This document shows, piece by piece, positions 8,205-16,404 of a DNA stretch of 64,000 bases (its first letter is position 1; each line of letters opens with the position of its first letter). The translations under genes and the position numbers were made by a program. Source of the DNA: SKPT01 sp040905445 (GTDB lineage: Bacteria > Planctomycetota > Phycisphaerae > Phycisphaerales > Phycisphaeraceae); the NCBI GenBank assembly GCA_040905445.1, contig JBBDRN010000013.1:1-64000 (forward strand), read 5' to 3'. The notes beneath the pieces were generated by a model. It was not told the origin of the DNA. It did not search any database and saw only the letters and a program-made list of their open reading frames with translations.

Positions 8205-8783
8205 CTACCGCTCGGCAGCCAGCGCCTCGCTCAGCGCCGCGTAGCTGGATTCCAAAGCCTCGGGGATGACGCGGACGTGGCCGATGACGTGCATGAAGTT
8301 CACGTCGCCGTTCCAGCGGGGCACGATGTGCATGTGGGCGTGGCCGGGCAGGCCCGCGCCGGCGCATCGACCGATGTTCATCCCGAGGTTCACGCCCTGC
8401 GGGTTCATGGCCGTCTCGAGCAGCCGCGTGGCGAGTTCGCACAGCTCGATGAGTCCGGCCCGCTGGGCCGCTGTCATGTCGGTCAGGCTGGGCACGTGCT
8501 CGGCTGGGGCGGCGAGGATGTGGCCGTTCGTGTACGGGTAACGGTTCAGAAGCAGCACGCCGCGGTCGTCGCGGAGCAGCACGAGGCGGTCGCGGCGCTC
8601 GGCGTCGTCGAGCCCGGCCCGCGCGGCATCGCAGAGAAAACATCCCCCGCCCCCACCACTCCCTCCCCCGCCGCCCCCGCCATCGCGGCCGCTTCCGCCG
8701 CCCCCGCCGGTGGGCGCGTCGGCGTCGGCGAGGCCCTTGATGTACGCGATGCGCCATGGCGCCCAGAGCTGCTGCTGGTCCAT
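8205..8783 (-). CDS. HIT-family nucleotide hydrolase/transferase
   Basis: HIT proteins split nucleotide phosphoanhydrides such as Ap4A. The 192-residue protein has the family opening LWAPWRIAYIKG, FLCDAA, NRYPYTNGHILAAPAEHVPSL, and the histidine triad GHAHMHIVPRWNGDVNFM near residues 143-160, which resembles the Ap4A phosphorylase branch. A run of about 22 mostly Gly residues (roughly 25-46) is inserted between the first beta strand and the Cys motif. It is encoded by CCCCCGCCG-type units that recur across this genome. The insertion sits outside the catalytic core, so activity is probably kept. Confidence 0.9.
   Translation of the reverse strand: MDQQQLWAPWRIAYIKGLADADAPTGGGGGSGRDGGGGGGGSGGGGGCFLCDAARAGLDDAERRDRLVLLRDDRGVLLLNRYPYTNGHILAAPAEHVPSLTDMTAAQRAGLIELCELATRLLETAMNPQGVNLGMNIGRCAGAGLPGHAHMHIVPRWNGDVNFMHVIGHVRVIPEALESSYAALSEALAAER
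8641..8712. repeat. In-frame GC-rich repeat encoding poly-Gly in the HIT gene
   Basis: Imperfect units of CCGCCCCCG and close variants fill about 70 bases and are read on the minus strand as Gly with occasional Ser, Arg and Asp. It is one of many such in-frame arrays in this window. Confidence 0.7.
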
Positions 8784-8917
8784 GAGGGGTAAGGTAGCGG
8801 CTGGCGCGAGGGGGCCCAAAACGCCGATAGGTCTCCCAATCGCCCTGCGGCCACTCGGCGGCGCGTGTGCCGCGCCGTCCCCGCGCCGGTTTCTTCGCCC
8901 TCCTGCCGCCGCTTGCC

Positions 8918-11500
8918 ATGGACGGTCTCGCTCTTTCAGGTCTGGCGGTCCTCGCCCCGCTCGTCGCCGGCATCGTGACGCTGCTGCTGCCGCGGCGGGC
9001 CATCGCCGCGCGGACGTGGATCGCCACCGCCGGCCCGGCCGTCGCCCTGGCCCTGGTCGCCTGGCACGTCCATGCCCACGGCATCGAGGCCGTCTCGACC
9101 TACGGCGCCGACGTCGTCGCCGCCACGCAGGGCACCGCCTCGCTCGGGTGGTGGTCGGCGTTCAACCTGGAAGTGTCGTTTCTCACCGACGGCCTGGGCG
9201 TCTTCTTCGCCCTGCTCGTCGCGGGGGTGGCGGTGTTGATCAACCTCTATGCCCGCGCCTACTTCGGGCCCGAGCCGGACGACCTCTACCGCTTCTACCC
9301 GACGCTCGGCTTCTTCACGACCGCGATGCTCGGCATCGTCCTCGCCGACCACCTCCTCCTGACGCTGCTGTTCTGGGAGATGACCTCCATCTCCTCGTTC
9401 CTGCTCATCGGCTGGGACCGCTACGACAAAAAGGCCGTCAAGCTCGCCATGCAGGCGTTCTTCACAACCGGCCTCGGCGGGCTCGTCATGCTCGGCGGCG
9501 TCCTCCTGCTCGGGCTCCACACGGACGTCTGGCGTTGGAGCACCCTCCTCGCCGAGCGCCCGGAGCTGAACTGGGCCATTGACCTGCACAACCCGGCGAT
9601 GTGGGCGTTCGTCCTGATCTTCTTCGGCGCCGCAACGAAGAGCGCCCAGTGGCCGTTCCACTACTGGCTGCCCGGCGCGATGGCCGCCCCCACGCCGGTC
9701 TCCGCGTTCCTTCATTCGGCGACCATGGTCAAGGCGGGCGTGTTCCTCGTCGGCCGCATGTTCCCCGTCTTCGCGGCGATGGAGCTGTGGCCCTGGCTCA
9801 TCATCCCCCTCGGCGCGGTGACGATGCTGCTCGGCGCCTACGTCGCCCTCAACCAGCACGACCTCAAGCGCATCTTCGCCTACACCACCGTCAGCCAGCT
9901 TGGTCTGCTGATGTGCATGTATGGCCTCGGCTCGCTGTCGTTCGTCTACCATGGCGATCCGCTCTCGACGATCGATTGGGACATCTCGCAGATCGCCAAC
10001 CACGCCCTTTACAAGGCACCGTTGTTCATCCTCGCCGGGGCGCTGGGGCACGTCGCGTCGCGGCAGCTTCCCGAGCTGTTCGGGGCCGTGCGCCAGCACA
10101 AGGCGATCGTCGTGGTGATGATCATGGCGGCCTACGCGCTGGCGGCGCTGCCCGGGTCGATCAGCTTCCAGGCCAAGGAGCTGTTCCTCTACGCGATCTA
10201 CCACGCCGCGCAGGACGTGCACCCCGCGTTCTGGGTTTTGATGGCGATGGCGGTGGCGACGGCGGCGCTGAACATGGCGATCTTCGTGCGGCTGACGACG
10301 ACGCTGCTGGGGCTCGGCCCGGGGTTGAGGCCCGCCGTCGAGGCGGCCGGCTCGGAGCATGCCGCCGATACGCCCATGCCCGACCACCCGCCGCACGGCG
10401 CGGCGCCCTACCACGACCAGGGCGCCGACCCGGGCGCGCCGCCCGAGCCCTCGGGCCACAACGGCGAGCACCACCACCATGAGGTCGGCTTCTGGGGCCT
10501 CATGCTCTGGCTGCCGGCGCTCATCCTCGTCATCCCCCAGTTCGTCGGCGGCCTCTACACGCCCGCTTGGAACCACGTGTTCGGTCACCTCGAAACCAAC
10601 GTCCACTACTTCTACAGCGGCATCCCCGCCTTGTGGGAGGTGGCCGCGGGCATCCCCCTGCTCATGTCCGCCATCGCCGTCGTGCTCGGCCTCGTCATCG
10701 GCCTCGGCCCCGCCATGCGCCACGCCATCGTCGACGTCCACGACAGGATCTACCCCGCCCTCTACCACGCCGCGGTGGTCGGCGGCGGACGCGCCTTCCG
10801 CACCGTCCAGACCGGCCACCTGCGCGACTACGTCACCATGATCCTGTGCACCTTCCTGTTCGCGTTCGTTGGCACCGTCGTCGTCGACCCGACCAAGCTC
10901 GAGCCGCTTCGCACCGAGCTGCCCCGGATCTTCGAGTTCTGGCCGGGCGTGGCGCTCGGCGTCATTGCCGCGGCGACGGCCGTCACCATCCCTCTGGTCA
11001 CCGCCCGCGTCGTCCGCGTCATGCTCCTGGGCGGCTGCGGCTTCTCCGTCGTCGGGCTCTATCTCGTCTACGAGGCGCCGGACCTCGCGCTGACGCAGCT
11101 CATGTTCGAGATCATCAGTGTCATCCTCTTCGTCCTCGTGCTGCGCCTGCTACCCGAGCCGTCGCGCCGCGAGCGGCACGGCTGGGCGTGGCGGCTGGCG
11201 CTCAGCGCCGCTGTCGGCATCGCGTTCGGCTGGATGACGCTCGTCGCCGCCACCGGCGACGCCGGCCGGCCGCTCGTCGCCGAGTATCCCCGCCTCGGCG
11301 AGTTCTTCATCCAGCACGCCTACGACGGCAGCGCGCTGACCGACGGCCGCGGCGGCGGCGGCGGCAACGTCGTCAACGTCATCCTTGTCGACTTCCGCGG
11401 CTTTGACACGCTCGGCGAGATCGCCGTGCTCGCGATCGCCGCCCTCGGCGTCTGGTCGCTCATGCCCTCGATGCGCCGGGCGCAGGAGCCGGCGCCATGA
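8918..11500 (+). CDS. mnhA: Mrp Na+/H+ antiporter subunit A (with B-like C-terminus)
   Basis: This is the large subunit of the Mrp (Mnh) cation/proton antiporter, related to NuoL. The 860-residue protein has many membrane segments, the NuoL-type core FHYWLPGAMAAPTPVSAFLHSATMVKAG, and ALNQHDLKRIFAYTTVSQLG. A His/Asp/Pro-rich cytoplasmic loop lies near residues 480-530. The C-terminal part contains the DUF4040/MbhE-like region (YEAPDLALTQLMFEIISVILF) and ends with sequence like the start of the MrpB module. It opens a seven-gene operon and overlaps mnhB by four bases. Confidence 0.95.
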   Translation: MDGLALSGLAVLAPLVAGIVTLLLPRRAIAARTWIATAGPAVALALVAWHVHAHGIEAVSTYGADVVAATQGTASLGWWSAFNLEVSFLTDGLGVFFALLVAGVAVLINLYARAYFGPEPDDLYRFYPTLGFFTTAMLGIVLADHLLLTLLFWEMTSISSFLLIGWDRYDKKAVKLAMQAFFTTGLGGLVMLGGVLLLGLHTDVWRWSTLLAERPELNWAIDLHNPAMWAFVLIFFGAATKSAQWPFHYWLPGAMAAPTPVSAFLHSATMVKAGVFLVGRMFPVFAAMELWPWLIIPLGAVTMLLGAYVALNQHDLKRIFAYTTVSQLGLLMCMYGLGSLSFVYHGDPLSTIDWDISQIANHALYKAPLFILAGALGHVASRQLPELFGAVRQHKAIVVVMIMAAYALAALPGSISFQAKELFLYAIYHAAQDVHPAFWVLMAMAVATAALNMAIFVRLTTTLLGLGPGLRPAVEAAGSEHAADTPMPDHPPHGAAPYHDQGADPGAPPEPSGHNGEHHHHEVGFWGLMLWLPALILVIPQFVGGLYTPAWNHVFGHLETNVHYFYSGIPALWEVAAGIPLLMSAIAVVLGLVIGLGPAMRHAIVDVHDRIYPALYHAAVVGGGRAFRTVQTGHLRDYVTMILCTFLFAFVGTVVVDPTKLEPLRTELPRIFEFWPGVALGVIAAATAVTIPLVTARVVRVMLLGGCGFSVVGLYLVYEAPDLALTQLMFEIISVILFVLVLRLLPEPSRRERHGWAWRLALSAAVGIAFGWMTLVAATGDAGRPLVAEYPRLGEFFIQHAYDGSALTDGRGGGGGNVVNVILVDFRGFDTLGEIAVLAIAALGVWSLMPSMRRAQEPAP

Positions 11501-11922
11501 ACTCGATCCTCCTCCACACCGCGCTGAAGCTCATCGTCCCCCTCGGGCTGCTCTTCGGCCTGTTCATGGCCATCAAGGGGCACAACGAGCCCGGTGGCGG
11601 GTTCATCGGCGGGCTGATCGCCTCCGTGAGCCTCGTCATCTACCGCCTCTCCGCCGGCGGGGACGCCTTCGCCCGACTTGTGCCGGCGCACCCGCGGGCG
11701 ATCGTCATGACCGGGCTGCTGCTGGCGCTCGGCGTCGGCGTCGCACCGATGCTCGTCGGCTGGCCGTTCCTGACGAGCTACCACGGCTACCTTGCGCTGC
11801 CGGGCGAGGCCCGCGTCCACCTGACCACCGTCCTGATCTTCGACGCCGGCGTGCTGCTGGTCGTCATCGGGTCGGCCACCGGCATGATCCTGCGCCTTGG
11901 CGAGGAGCTGGACCGAGCATGA
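11497..11922 (+). CDS. mnhB: Mrp Na+/H+ antiporter subunit B
   Basis: The 141-residue membrane protein has four predicted helices and the MnhB signature GHNEPGGGFIGGLI near residue 29. Another family motif, HLTTVLIFDAGVLLVVIG, lies near residue 107. It starts inside the stop of mnhA (ATGA) and ends inside the start of mnhC (ATGA), so translation is coupled in both directions. It is a required part of the multi-subunit antiporter that uses the proton gradient to expel Na+. Confidence 0.95.
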   Translation: MNSILLHTALKLIVPLGLLFGLFMAIKGHNEPGGGFIGGLIASVSLVIYRLSAGGDAFARLVPAHPRAIVMTGLLLALGVGVAPMLVGWPFLTSYHGYLALPGEARVHLTTVLIFDAGVLLVVIGSATGMILRLGEELDRA

Positions 11923-12347
11923 CCATCATCGTCGCATTCTGTGTCGCCACGATCTTCGGCACCGGCCTGTACATGATCCTCGGGCGCGAGCTCAAGGGGA
12001 TCGCGATGGGCCTGTTCCTGCTCGCCCACGCGGCGAACCTGAGCATCATCGCGATGAGCGGCTCGCCGATCACCGCCGACGGCATCAAGGCCCCGCCGGT
12101 CATCGGCCACGACGTCGCCCCGGCCGACGCGCTCGCGAGCACCGTCGACCCGCTGCCGCAGGCGCTGATCCTCACCGCGATCGTCATCGGCTTCGGCGTG
12201 ATGGGGTTCCTCCTGTCGCTGATCGTCGTCACCGGCCGAACGTCGCACACCCTCAACATCGCCGAGCTGGCGCGCCACGAACGCCAGAGCCCGTTCCCCG
12301 AGCCGGAAGAAGGCAAGCCACGAGTGAATGCCCATGAACACGAATAG
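11919..12347 (+). CDS. mnhC: Mrp Na+/H+ antiporter subunit C
   Basis: The 142-residue protein is a NuoK-like subunit with three helices. The helix GTGLYMILGRELKGIAMGLFLLAHAANLSI is typical, followed by DPLPQALILTAIVIGFGVMGFLLSLIV with the conserved PQALILTAIVIG. It overlaps mnhB by four bases. The last residues HEHE and the 70 bases that follow contain CTTGGCG-type repeats before mnhD. Confidence 0.94.
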   Translation: MTIIVAFCVATIFGTGLYMILGRELKGIAMGLFLLAHAANLSIIAMSGSPITADGIKAPPVIGHDVAPADALASTVDPLPQALILTAIVIGFGVMGFLLSLIVVTGRTSHTLNIAELARHERQSPFPEPEEGKPRVNAHEHE

Positions 12348-12417
12348 AGCGCGCACCGCATCGAGCCTTGGCGAGCTCTTCATTCCTTGGCGGCTTGGCG
12401 TTTAACCCGATCACCCG

Positions 12418-14028
12418 ATGACCGACCCGCTCAACAACCTCGTCATCCTCCTCTGCGCGATCCCGCTCGCCGCGGGCCTGCTGTCGATCCCCTTCACCCG
12501 CCGGCCGCTCGTCGCGCGGACGATCGGCCTCGTGAGCTTCACCACCAACTTCCTGCTCGCGCTCTCGCTGCTCGTCCTCATTCAGCCCGGCGAGGACGTG
12601 CTCGTCAACAATCTCGGCGGCTGGCCCACCGCCTACGCCATCAACCTCGTGTTCGACAGCCTCAGCGGCCTGATGGTCACCGTCGCCGGCGTCGTCGCCC
12701 TCGGCGTCTACCTGCACAGCTTCACCAGCCTCACGCCCGACGTCGAGCGCCGCTACTTCCACGCGCTGATGCAGATGCTCATGTTCGGCGCCAACCTCTG
12801 CTTCCTCACCGGCGACCTCTTCAACCTCTTTGTCGCCTTCGAGATCGCCCTGATGGCCTCCTACGCGCTCATCTGCATCGGCGCGACGCGCGTGCAGATG
12901 CACCAGGCCTACAAGTACGTCGTGCTCAACCTGCTCGCGTCCACCGTCTTCGTCATGGCCGCGGGGATGACCTACGGCATCTTCGGCACGCTCAACATCG
13001 CCGACATCTCGCGCATCGTCCACGAAATCCAGGCGGCCGGCGATCCGATGCCGACGGGCTTCACCGCCCTGGGCGTTCTGCTGCTGTTCGTCTTCGGCGC
13101 CAAGGGGGCGTTCTTCCCGCTCTGGTTCTGGCTGCCGGATACCTACTACACGAGCCCGATCGCGGTGACCGCGCTCTTCTCCGGGCTGCTGACGAAGATC
13201 GGCGTCTACTGCATCATGCGCACGTTCCCGCTCGTATTCGCCGTGGGCGACGGCTTTGCCGATTGGACGATCTGGCTGCTGGCGGTCTCCGCGGCGTTCA
13301 CAATGTTCTACGCCGTGCTCGGCGCCGTCGCGCAGTCCGGCATCCGCCGCATCCTCTCGATCCACATCATCAGCCAGATCGGCTACATGATCTTCGCCAT
13401 CGTCGTCATGTCCAGCTACGCGCTCGCCGGCTGCGCGCTGTTCGTCGTCCACAACATGGTCGTCAAGTCCAGCCTGTTCCTCTGCTGCGGCATCATCGAG
13501 CAGCACCGCGGCACCGACCACCTCGACCACCTCGGCGGCCTGCTGCGCAAGCACACCTACGTCGCCGTGCTCTTTTTCATCGCCGCCATGAGCCTCGTCG
13601 GCCTGCCGCCGCTGTCCGGATTCTTCGGCAAGCTCGTGATCATCCACGCCGGGTGGGAAGACTGGTGGTGGCTGGCGGTGTTCGCCCTGCTGACGAGCCC
13701 GCTCACGCTCCTGTCGATGCTCAAGATCTGGTCCTACGGCTTCTGGAACCCCGAGGTGCGCGCGATGCCCGGCCATGTCGCGCCGACGGCCGCGAAGCTG
13801 CGCCCCGCCTACATCGGCACGAGCCTGCTCGTGGCGGTCGCACTGTGTCTCGGCCTCGGCGCCCAGCCGGTGTTCCGCGTCGCCCAGACCGCCGGCCGAC
13901 AGCTCGACGACCCGACCGCGTACATCACGGCCGTGCTCGGCCCGACGCGCCCCGACCTCATCATCACGCCCCCGCCCGACGCGGGCGTGGTGGACGTTGC
14001 CGCCACCGATGAACACCACCATGAATAA
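12418..14028 (+). CDS. mnhD: Mrp Na+/H+ antiporter subunit D
   Basis: The 536-residue protein is a NuoM/NuoN-like proton channel subunit with about 14 helices. Family features include GDLFNLFVAFEIALMASYALI near residue 138, a Lys in KGAFFPLWFWLPDTYYTSPIAVTALFSGLLTKIG, and IRRILSIHIISQIGYMIFA. The conserved Glu of the antiporter fold is in FVAFEI. It ends in a His-rich tail (ATDEHHHE). Start ATG at 12418 follows the CTTGGCG repeat spacer. Confidence 0.95.
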   Translation: MTDPLNNLVILLCAIPLAAGLLSIPFTRRPLVARTIGLVSFTTNFLLALSLLVLIQPGEDVLVNNLGGWPTAYAINLVFDSLSGLMVTVAGVVALGVYLHSFTSLTPDVERRYFHALMQMLMFGANLCFLTGDLFNLFVAFEIALMASYALICIGATRVQMHQAYKYVVLNLLASTVFVMAAGMTYGIFGTLNIADISRIVHEIQAAGDPMPTGFTALGVLLLFVFGAKGAFFPLWFWLPDTYYTSPIAVTALFSGLLTKIGVYCIMRTFPLVFAVGDGFADWTIWLLAVSAAFTMFYAVLGAVAQSGIRRILSIHIISQIGYMIFAIVVMSSYALAGCALFVVHNMVVKSSLFLCCGIIEQHRGTDHLDHLGGLLRKHTYVAVLFFIAAMSLVGLPPLSGFFGKLVIIHAGWEDWWWLAVFALLTSPLTLLSMLKIWSYGFWNPEVRAMPGHVAPTAAKLRPAYIGTSLLVAVALCLGLGAQPVFRVAQTAGRQLDDPTAYITAVLGPTRPDLIITPPPDAGVVDVAATDEHHHE

Positions 14029-14048
14029 CCCACGGCCCCACGACTCCG

Positions 14049-14072
14049 CAAATTAGAAATCAGAAATACCCC
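14049..14072. repeat. AAATTAGAAATCAGAAAT spacer repeat
   Basis: A short AT-rich run of AAAT(T/C)AG-type units fills the mnhD-mnhE spacer. It is a small member of the degenerate spacer-repeat class seen elsewhere in the window. Confidence 0.45.
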
Positions 14073-14549
14073 ATGATCTGGCTCTTTTTCCTCAACATCT
14101 TCCTCGCCGTCATCTACGTCGTGCTGACGGGTCACGTCGACGCGTGGAACTTCGTGCTCGGGTTCGCGCTCGGGTTCGTGATCATCGGGCTGTACAACCG
14201 CGCCATGGGCGGGCCGAGCTACCCGGGCAAGTTCCTCGGGCTCGTGTCGTTTGCCGCGTTCTTCGTGCGGATTCTCGTCCGCGCCAACATGCAGGTGGCC
14301 TGGGAGGTGCTCACGCCGAAGCACACCATGATGCCGCGCATCGTGCGCTATCCGGTCCAGGAGCTGACGGACGTGCAGATCACGGCGCTGGGCAACGCGA
14401 TCAGCCTGACGCCCGGGACGTTGACGTGCGACGTGGACAATGAGCGGCGCGTGCTCTACATCCACGCGATGTACGCCGGCGACCGGGCGGCGGTGATCCG
14501 CGACCTCGATGAACTCCGCGATCGCCTGGTGAGGGACGTATTCACATGA
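14073..14549 (+). CDS. mnhE: Mrp Na+/H+ antiporter subunit E
   Basis: The 158-residue protein has two or three N-terminal helices and the MnhE pattern: HVDAWNFVLGFALGFVIIGL, then VRANMQVAWEVLTPKHTMMPRIV, and LGNAISLTPGTLTCDVDNERRVLYIHAMY in a cytoplasmic C-terminal domain. It overlaps mnhF by four bases (ATGA). Confidence 0.95.
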   Translation: MIWLFFLNIFLAVIYVVLTGHVDAWNFVLGFALGFVIIGLYNRAMGGPSYPGKFLGLVSFAAFFVRILVRANMQVAWEVLTPKHTMMPRIVRYPVQELTDVQITALGNAISLTPGTLTCDVDNERRVLYIHAMYAGDRAAVIRDLDELRDRLVRDVFT

Positions 14550-14944
14550 GCTTCACGCATCTCCTTGCCGCCACGGTCGTGGACGCGTCGCCGGGCGCGG
14601 GGGTGGCGGCGCGCGACGACGCGGCCATGGCGGACGCCGTCGGGCCGGCGCTGGGCCCGGCGCTGACATTGACGGTGGAGCTGGGAATCGCGCTGCTGGT
14701 GGTGGGGATGGTGCTCTGCCTCTACCGCGTGCTGCGCGGCCCGGAGCTGGCCGACCGTGTGCTGGCGGCCGATGTGCTGGCGCTGCACGTCGTGGGGCTG
14801 GTCGTCGCGCTGGCGATCTACCTGGGCACGACGGCGTTCCTGGACGTGGCGCTGGTCGTCGCGATCATCGGCTTCGCGAGCACGCTCGCGTTCGCGCAGT
14901 ACATCGCCGCGACCGGCGGCCGGGAGGGGAGGCAGAACTGGTGA
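14546..14944 (+). CDS. mnhF: Mrp Na+/H+ antiporter subunit F
   Basis: The 132-residue protein has three membrane helices and the MnhF motif LYRVLRGPELADRVLAADVLALHVVG, followed by FLDVALVVAIIGFASTLAFAQYI. About 45 extra residues precede the first helix compared with typical family members, so an internal start is possible. It overlaps mnhE and mnhG by four bases each. Confidence 0.94.
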   Translation: MSFTHLLAATVVDASPGAGVAARDDAAMADAVGPALGPALTLTVELGIALLVVGMVLCLYRVLRGPELADRVLAADVLALHVVGLVVALAIYLGTTAFLDVALVVAIIGFASTLAFAQYIAATGGREGRQNW

Positions 14945-15297
14945 ACGTGATCAGCCTGATTCATGAAGTGCTGGCGCTGGCGTTCCTGCTCGTGGGGCTG
15001 TTCTTCATGCTCGTCGGCGCCATCGGGTGCGTGCGCCTGCCGGACTCGTACCACCGCCTGCACGCGGCGACCAAGTGCTCGACGCTGGGCCTGCTGGGGC
15101 TGCTGCTCGCGGCGGTGTTCCACTTCGGCGAGGTGCGCGTGCTCGCCACCGCCGTGCTCACCGTCTTCTTCATCTTCGTGTCCAACCCGGTCGGCGCGCA
15201 CCTGCTGGCCAAAGCCGCGCTGGCGACCGGCACGCGGCAGTGGCCCGGCACGCTCAGCGACGAGCACGCCGAGGACGGGAAGAGAAATGAACAATGA
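14941..15297 (+). CDS. mnhG: Mrp Na+/H+ antiporter subunit G
   Basis: The last gene of the operon encodes a 118-residue protein with three helices and the MnhG signature GCVRLPDSYHRLHAATKCSTLGLLGLLL. It starts with GTG inside the mnhF stop (GTGA). Its final residues (RNEQ) and the TGA stop are encoded by a GAACAAT repeat array that forms a long inverted repeat with the convergent gene downstream, so the natural C-terminus may have been reshaped by repeat insertion. Confidence 0.94.
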   Translation: MNVISLIHEVLALAFLLVGLFFMLVGAIGCVRLPDSYHRLHAATKCSTLGLLGLLLAAVFHFGEVRVLATAVLTVFFIFVSNPVGAHLLAKAALATGTRQWPGTLSDEHAEDGKRNEQ

Positions 15298-15356
15298 ACA
15301 ATGCACAAAGGGATGGCTCGTTCCCATTTGTGCATTGTTCATTGTGCATTGTTCAT
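15285..15356. repeat. GAACAAT inverted repeat between convergent genes
   Basis: Left arm AATGAACAATGCACAAA.GGGA and right arm TCCC.TTTGTGCATTGTTCATT pair as a long hairpin around an 8-base loop. Both flanking genes, mnhG on plus and the DUF971 gene on minus, have their stop codons inside the arms. The right arm extends into a second copy of the unit. It probably acts as a bidirectional terminator, though neither strand has a strong T run. Confidence 0.8.
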
Positions 15357-15719
15357 CCCCCTCGGATCGATCTCGCGCAAGTAACGCCATGAATAGATCC
15401 CCGTGCGGTGGCCGTCGGAGAAGATGATGCGCACCGCGTAGTTGCCCACGAGTTCGAGGCGCTCGGCGCGGAGCGGGCCCGTGCCGCCCGCCGCGCTGCT
15501 CGGCAGCACCGCGAGGGGGTTGCGCTGCATCTCGTCGCGCAGCTCGCGCGCCTCGGCCGAGGGCGAGAGTCGGCGAAGGTGAGCGATCGGGTAGACCGAC
15601 ACCCGGCCGTCGCTCCAGGTGATCGTCAACGCCTCGTCCTTTTTCAGATCAAGATGGCGCGGGCGCGGCGGCGATGCGTCGGCAGGATGGGGCGGGTCGG
15701 TGGGGGTGGCAGGGTCCAT
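15339..15719 (-). CDS. DUF971 domain protein
   Basis: The 126-residue protein contains a DUF971 domain, also found at the N-terminus of gamma-butyrobetaine hydroxylase and often linked to Fe-S cluster biology. Diagnostic stretches are ALTITWSDGRVSVYPIAHLR near residue 30 and LVGNYAVRIIFSDGHRTGIYSWRYLREIDP at the end. The N-terminus is Pro/Asp-rich. The terminal GMNNAQ and stop codon fall inside the inverted repeat at 15285-15356. Confidence 0.85.
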   Translation of the reverse strand: MDPATPTDPPHPADASPPRPRHLDLKKDEALTITWSDGRVSVYPIAHLRRLSPSAEARELRDEMQRNPLAVLPSSAAGGTGPLRAERLELVGNYAVRIIFSDGHRTGIYSWRYLREIDPRGMNNAQ

Positions 15720-15857
15720 GCCGCGATTCTACGCCAGCACCGGGCGGTTCGACACGGCTTGCCGCTTCGCAGCCAAACCGTGACAACCTTCGCATCCGCC
15801 CCGCGACCCCCGTCTTCACAAACGCCCGCCCCGCCGCACTTGCCCTACCATGCTCAC

Positions 15858-16295
15858 ATGCCCGAACCTGCCGATCTCATCCAGCGCCAGCGGCGCGAGG
15901 CGGACGACACCGGCGTCACCTGCGCGACGCGGCATATCTTTCTCTGCTGCGACCAGACCAAGCCCAAATGCTCGTCGCGCGAGGCGTCGCTCAAGGCGTG
16001 GGACTACCTCAAGCAGCGGCTCAAGGAACTCGACCTCGTCGACCGCGGCCGACTCGACGTGGACGGCCAGCGCCTCGCCATCCTCCGCACCAAGGCCAAC
16101 TGCCTGCGCATCTGCGAAGGCGGCCCCATCGCCGTCGTCTACCCGGAGGGCACCTGGTATGGCCGCTGTTCGCCGGAGGTGCTCGAGCGGATCATCCAGG
16201 AGCACCTGATCGGCGGACGCGTCGTCGAGGACCACCTGATCGCCCGGCATGGACTGATTCTGAATCCTGAGCCTAATCCTAATTCTGGTTCCTAA
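15858..16295 (+). CDS. Thioredoxin-like [2Fe-2S] ferredoxin
   Basis: The 145-residue protein matches the thioredoxin-fold 2Fe-2S ferredoxins, which carry a cluster on four cysteines: FLCCDQTKPKC near residues 29-40 and NCLRIC near 80-86, followed by GPIAVVYPEGTWYGRCSPEVLERIIQEHL. It would act as an electron carrier, partner unknown. The tail NPEPNPNSGS and the stop codon are encoded by CCTAATCCT/CCTGAATCC repeat units, the left arm of a large inverted repeat shared with the convergent tadA. Confidence 0.9.
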   Translation: MPEPADLIQRQRREADDTGVTCATRHIFLCCDQTKPKCSSREASLKAWDYLKQRLKELDLVDRGRLDVDGQRLAILRTKANCLRICEGGPIAVVYPEGTWYGRCSPEVLERIIQEHLIGGRVVEDHLIARHGLILNPEPNPNSGS

Positions 16296-16404
16296 TCCTT
16301 CCTCCGATGTAGGGTTGGGTTTCGCTTCGCTCTACCAACCCTACGTCCATGTCTCGCTCCCGGGCAGCTCGATCGCGACAGGATTAGGAACCAGGATTAG
16401 GAGA
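16255..16404. repeat. Large nested inverted repeat encoding both flanking C-termini
   Basis: The outer arms are CCTAATCCTAATTCTGGTTC onwards (from 16272) and AGGATTAGGAACCAGGATTA (from 16379). Between them is an inner hairpin, GTAGGGTTGG pairing with CCAACCCTAC. The left arm encodes the tail and stop of the ferredoxin gene and the right arm those of tadA. The 15-mer TCTGGTTCCTAATCC at 16284 recurs exactly at 40361. Confidence 0.85.

Noticed and set aside
8636..8712. G/C-rich tandem units considered as a CRISPR-like array
   Set aside because: Units are about 9 bp without spacers and are translated in frame; there are no cas genes in the window.
8936..10819. Long minus-strand frame opposite mnhA
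   Set aside because: Same GC-bias shadow pattern; the plus strand encodes a clear MrpA.
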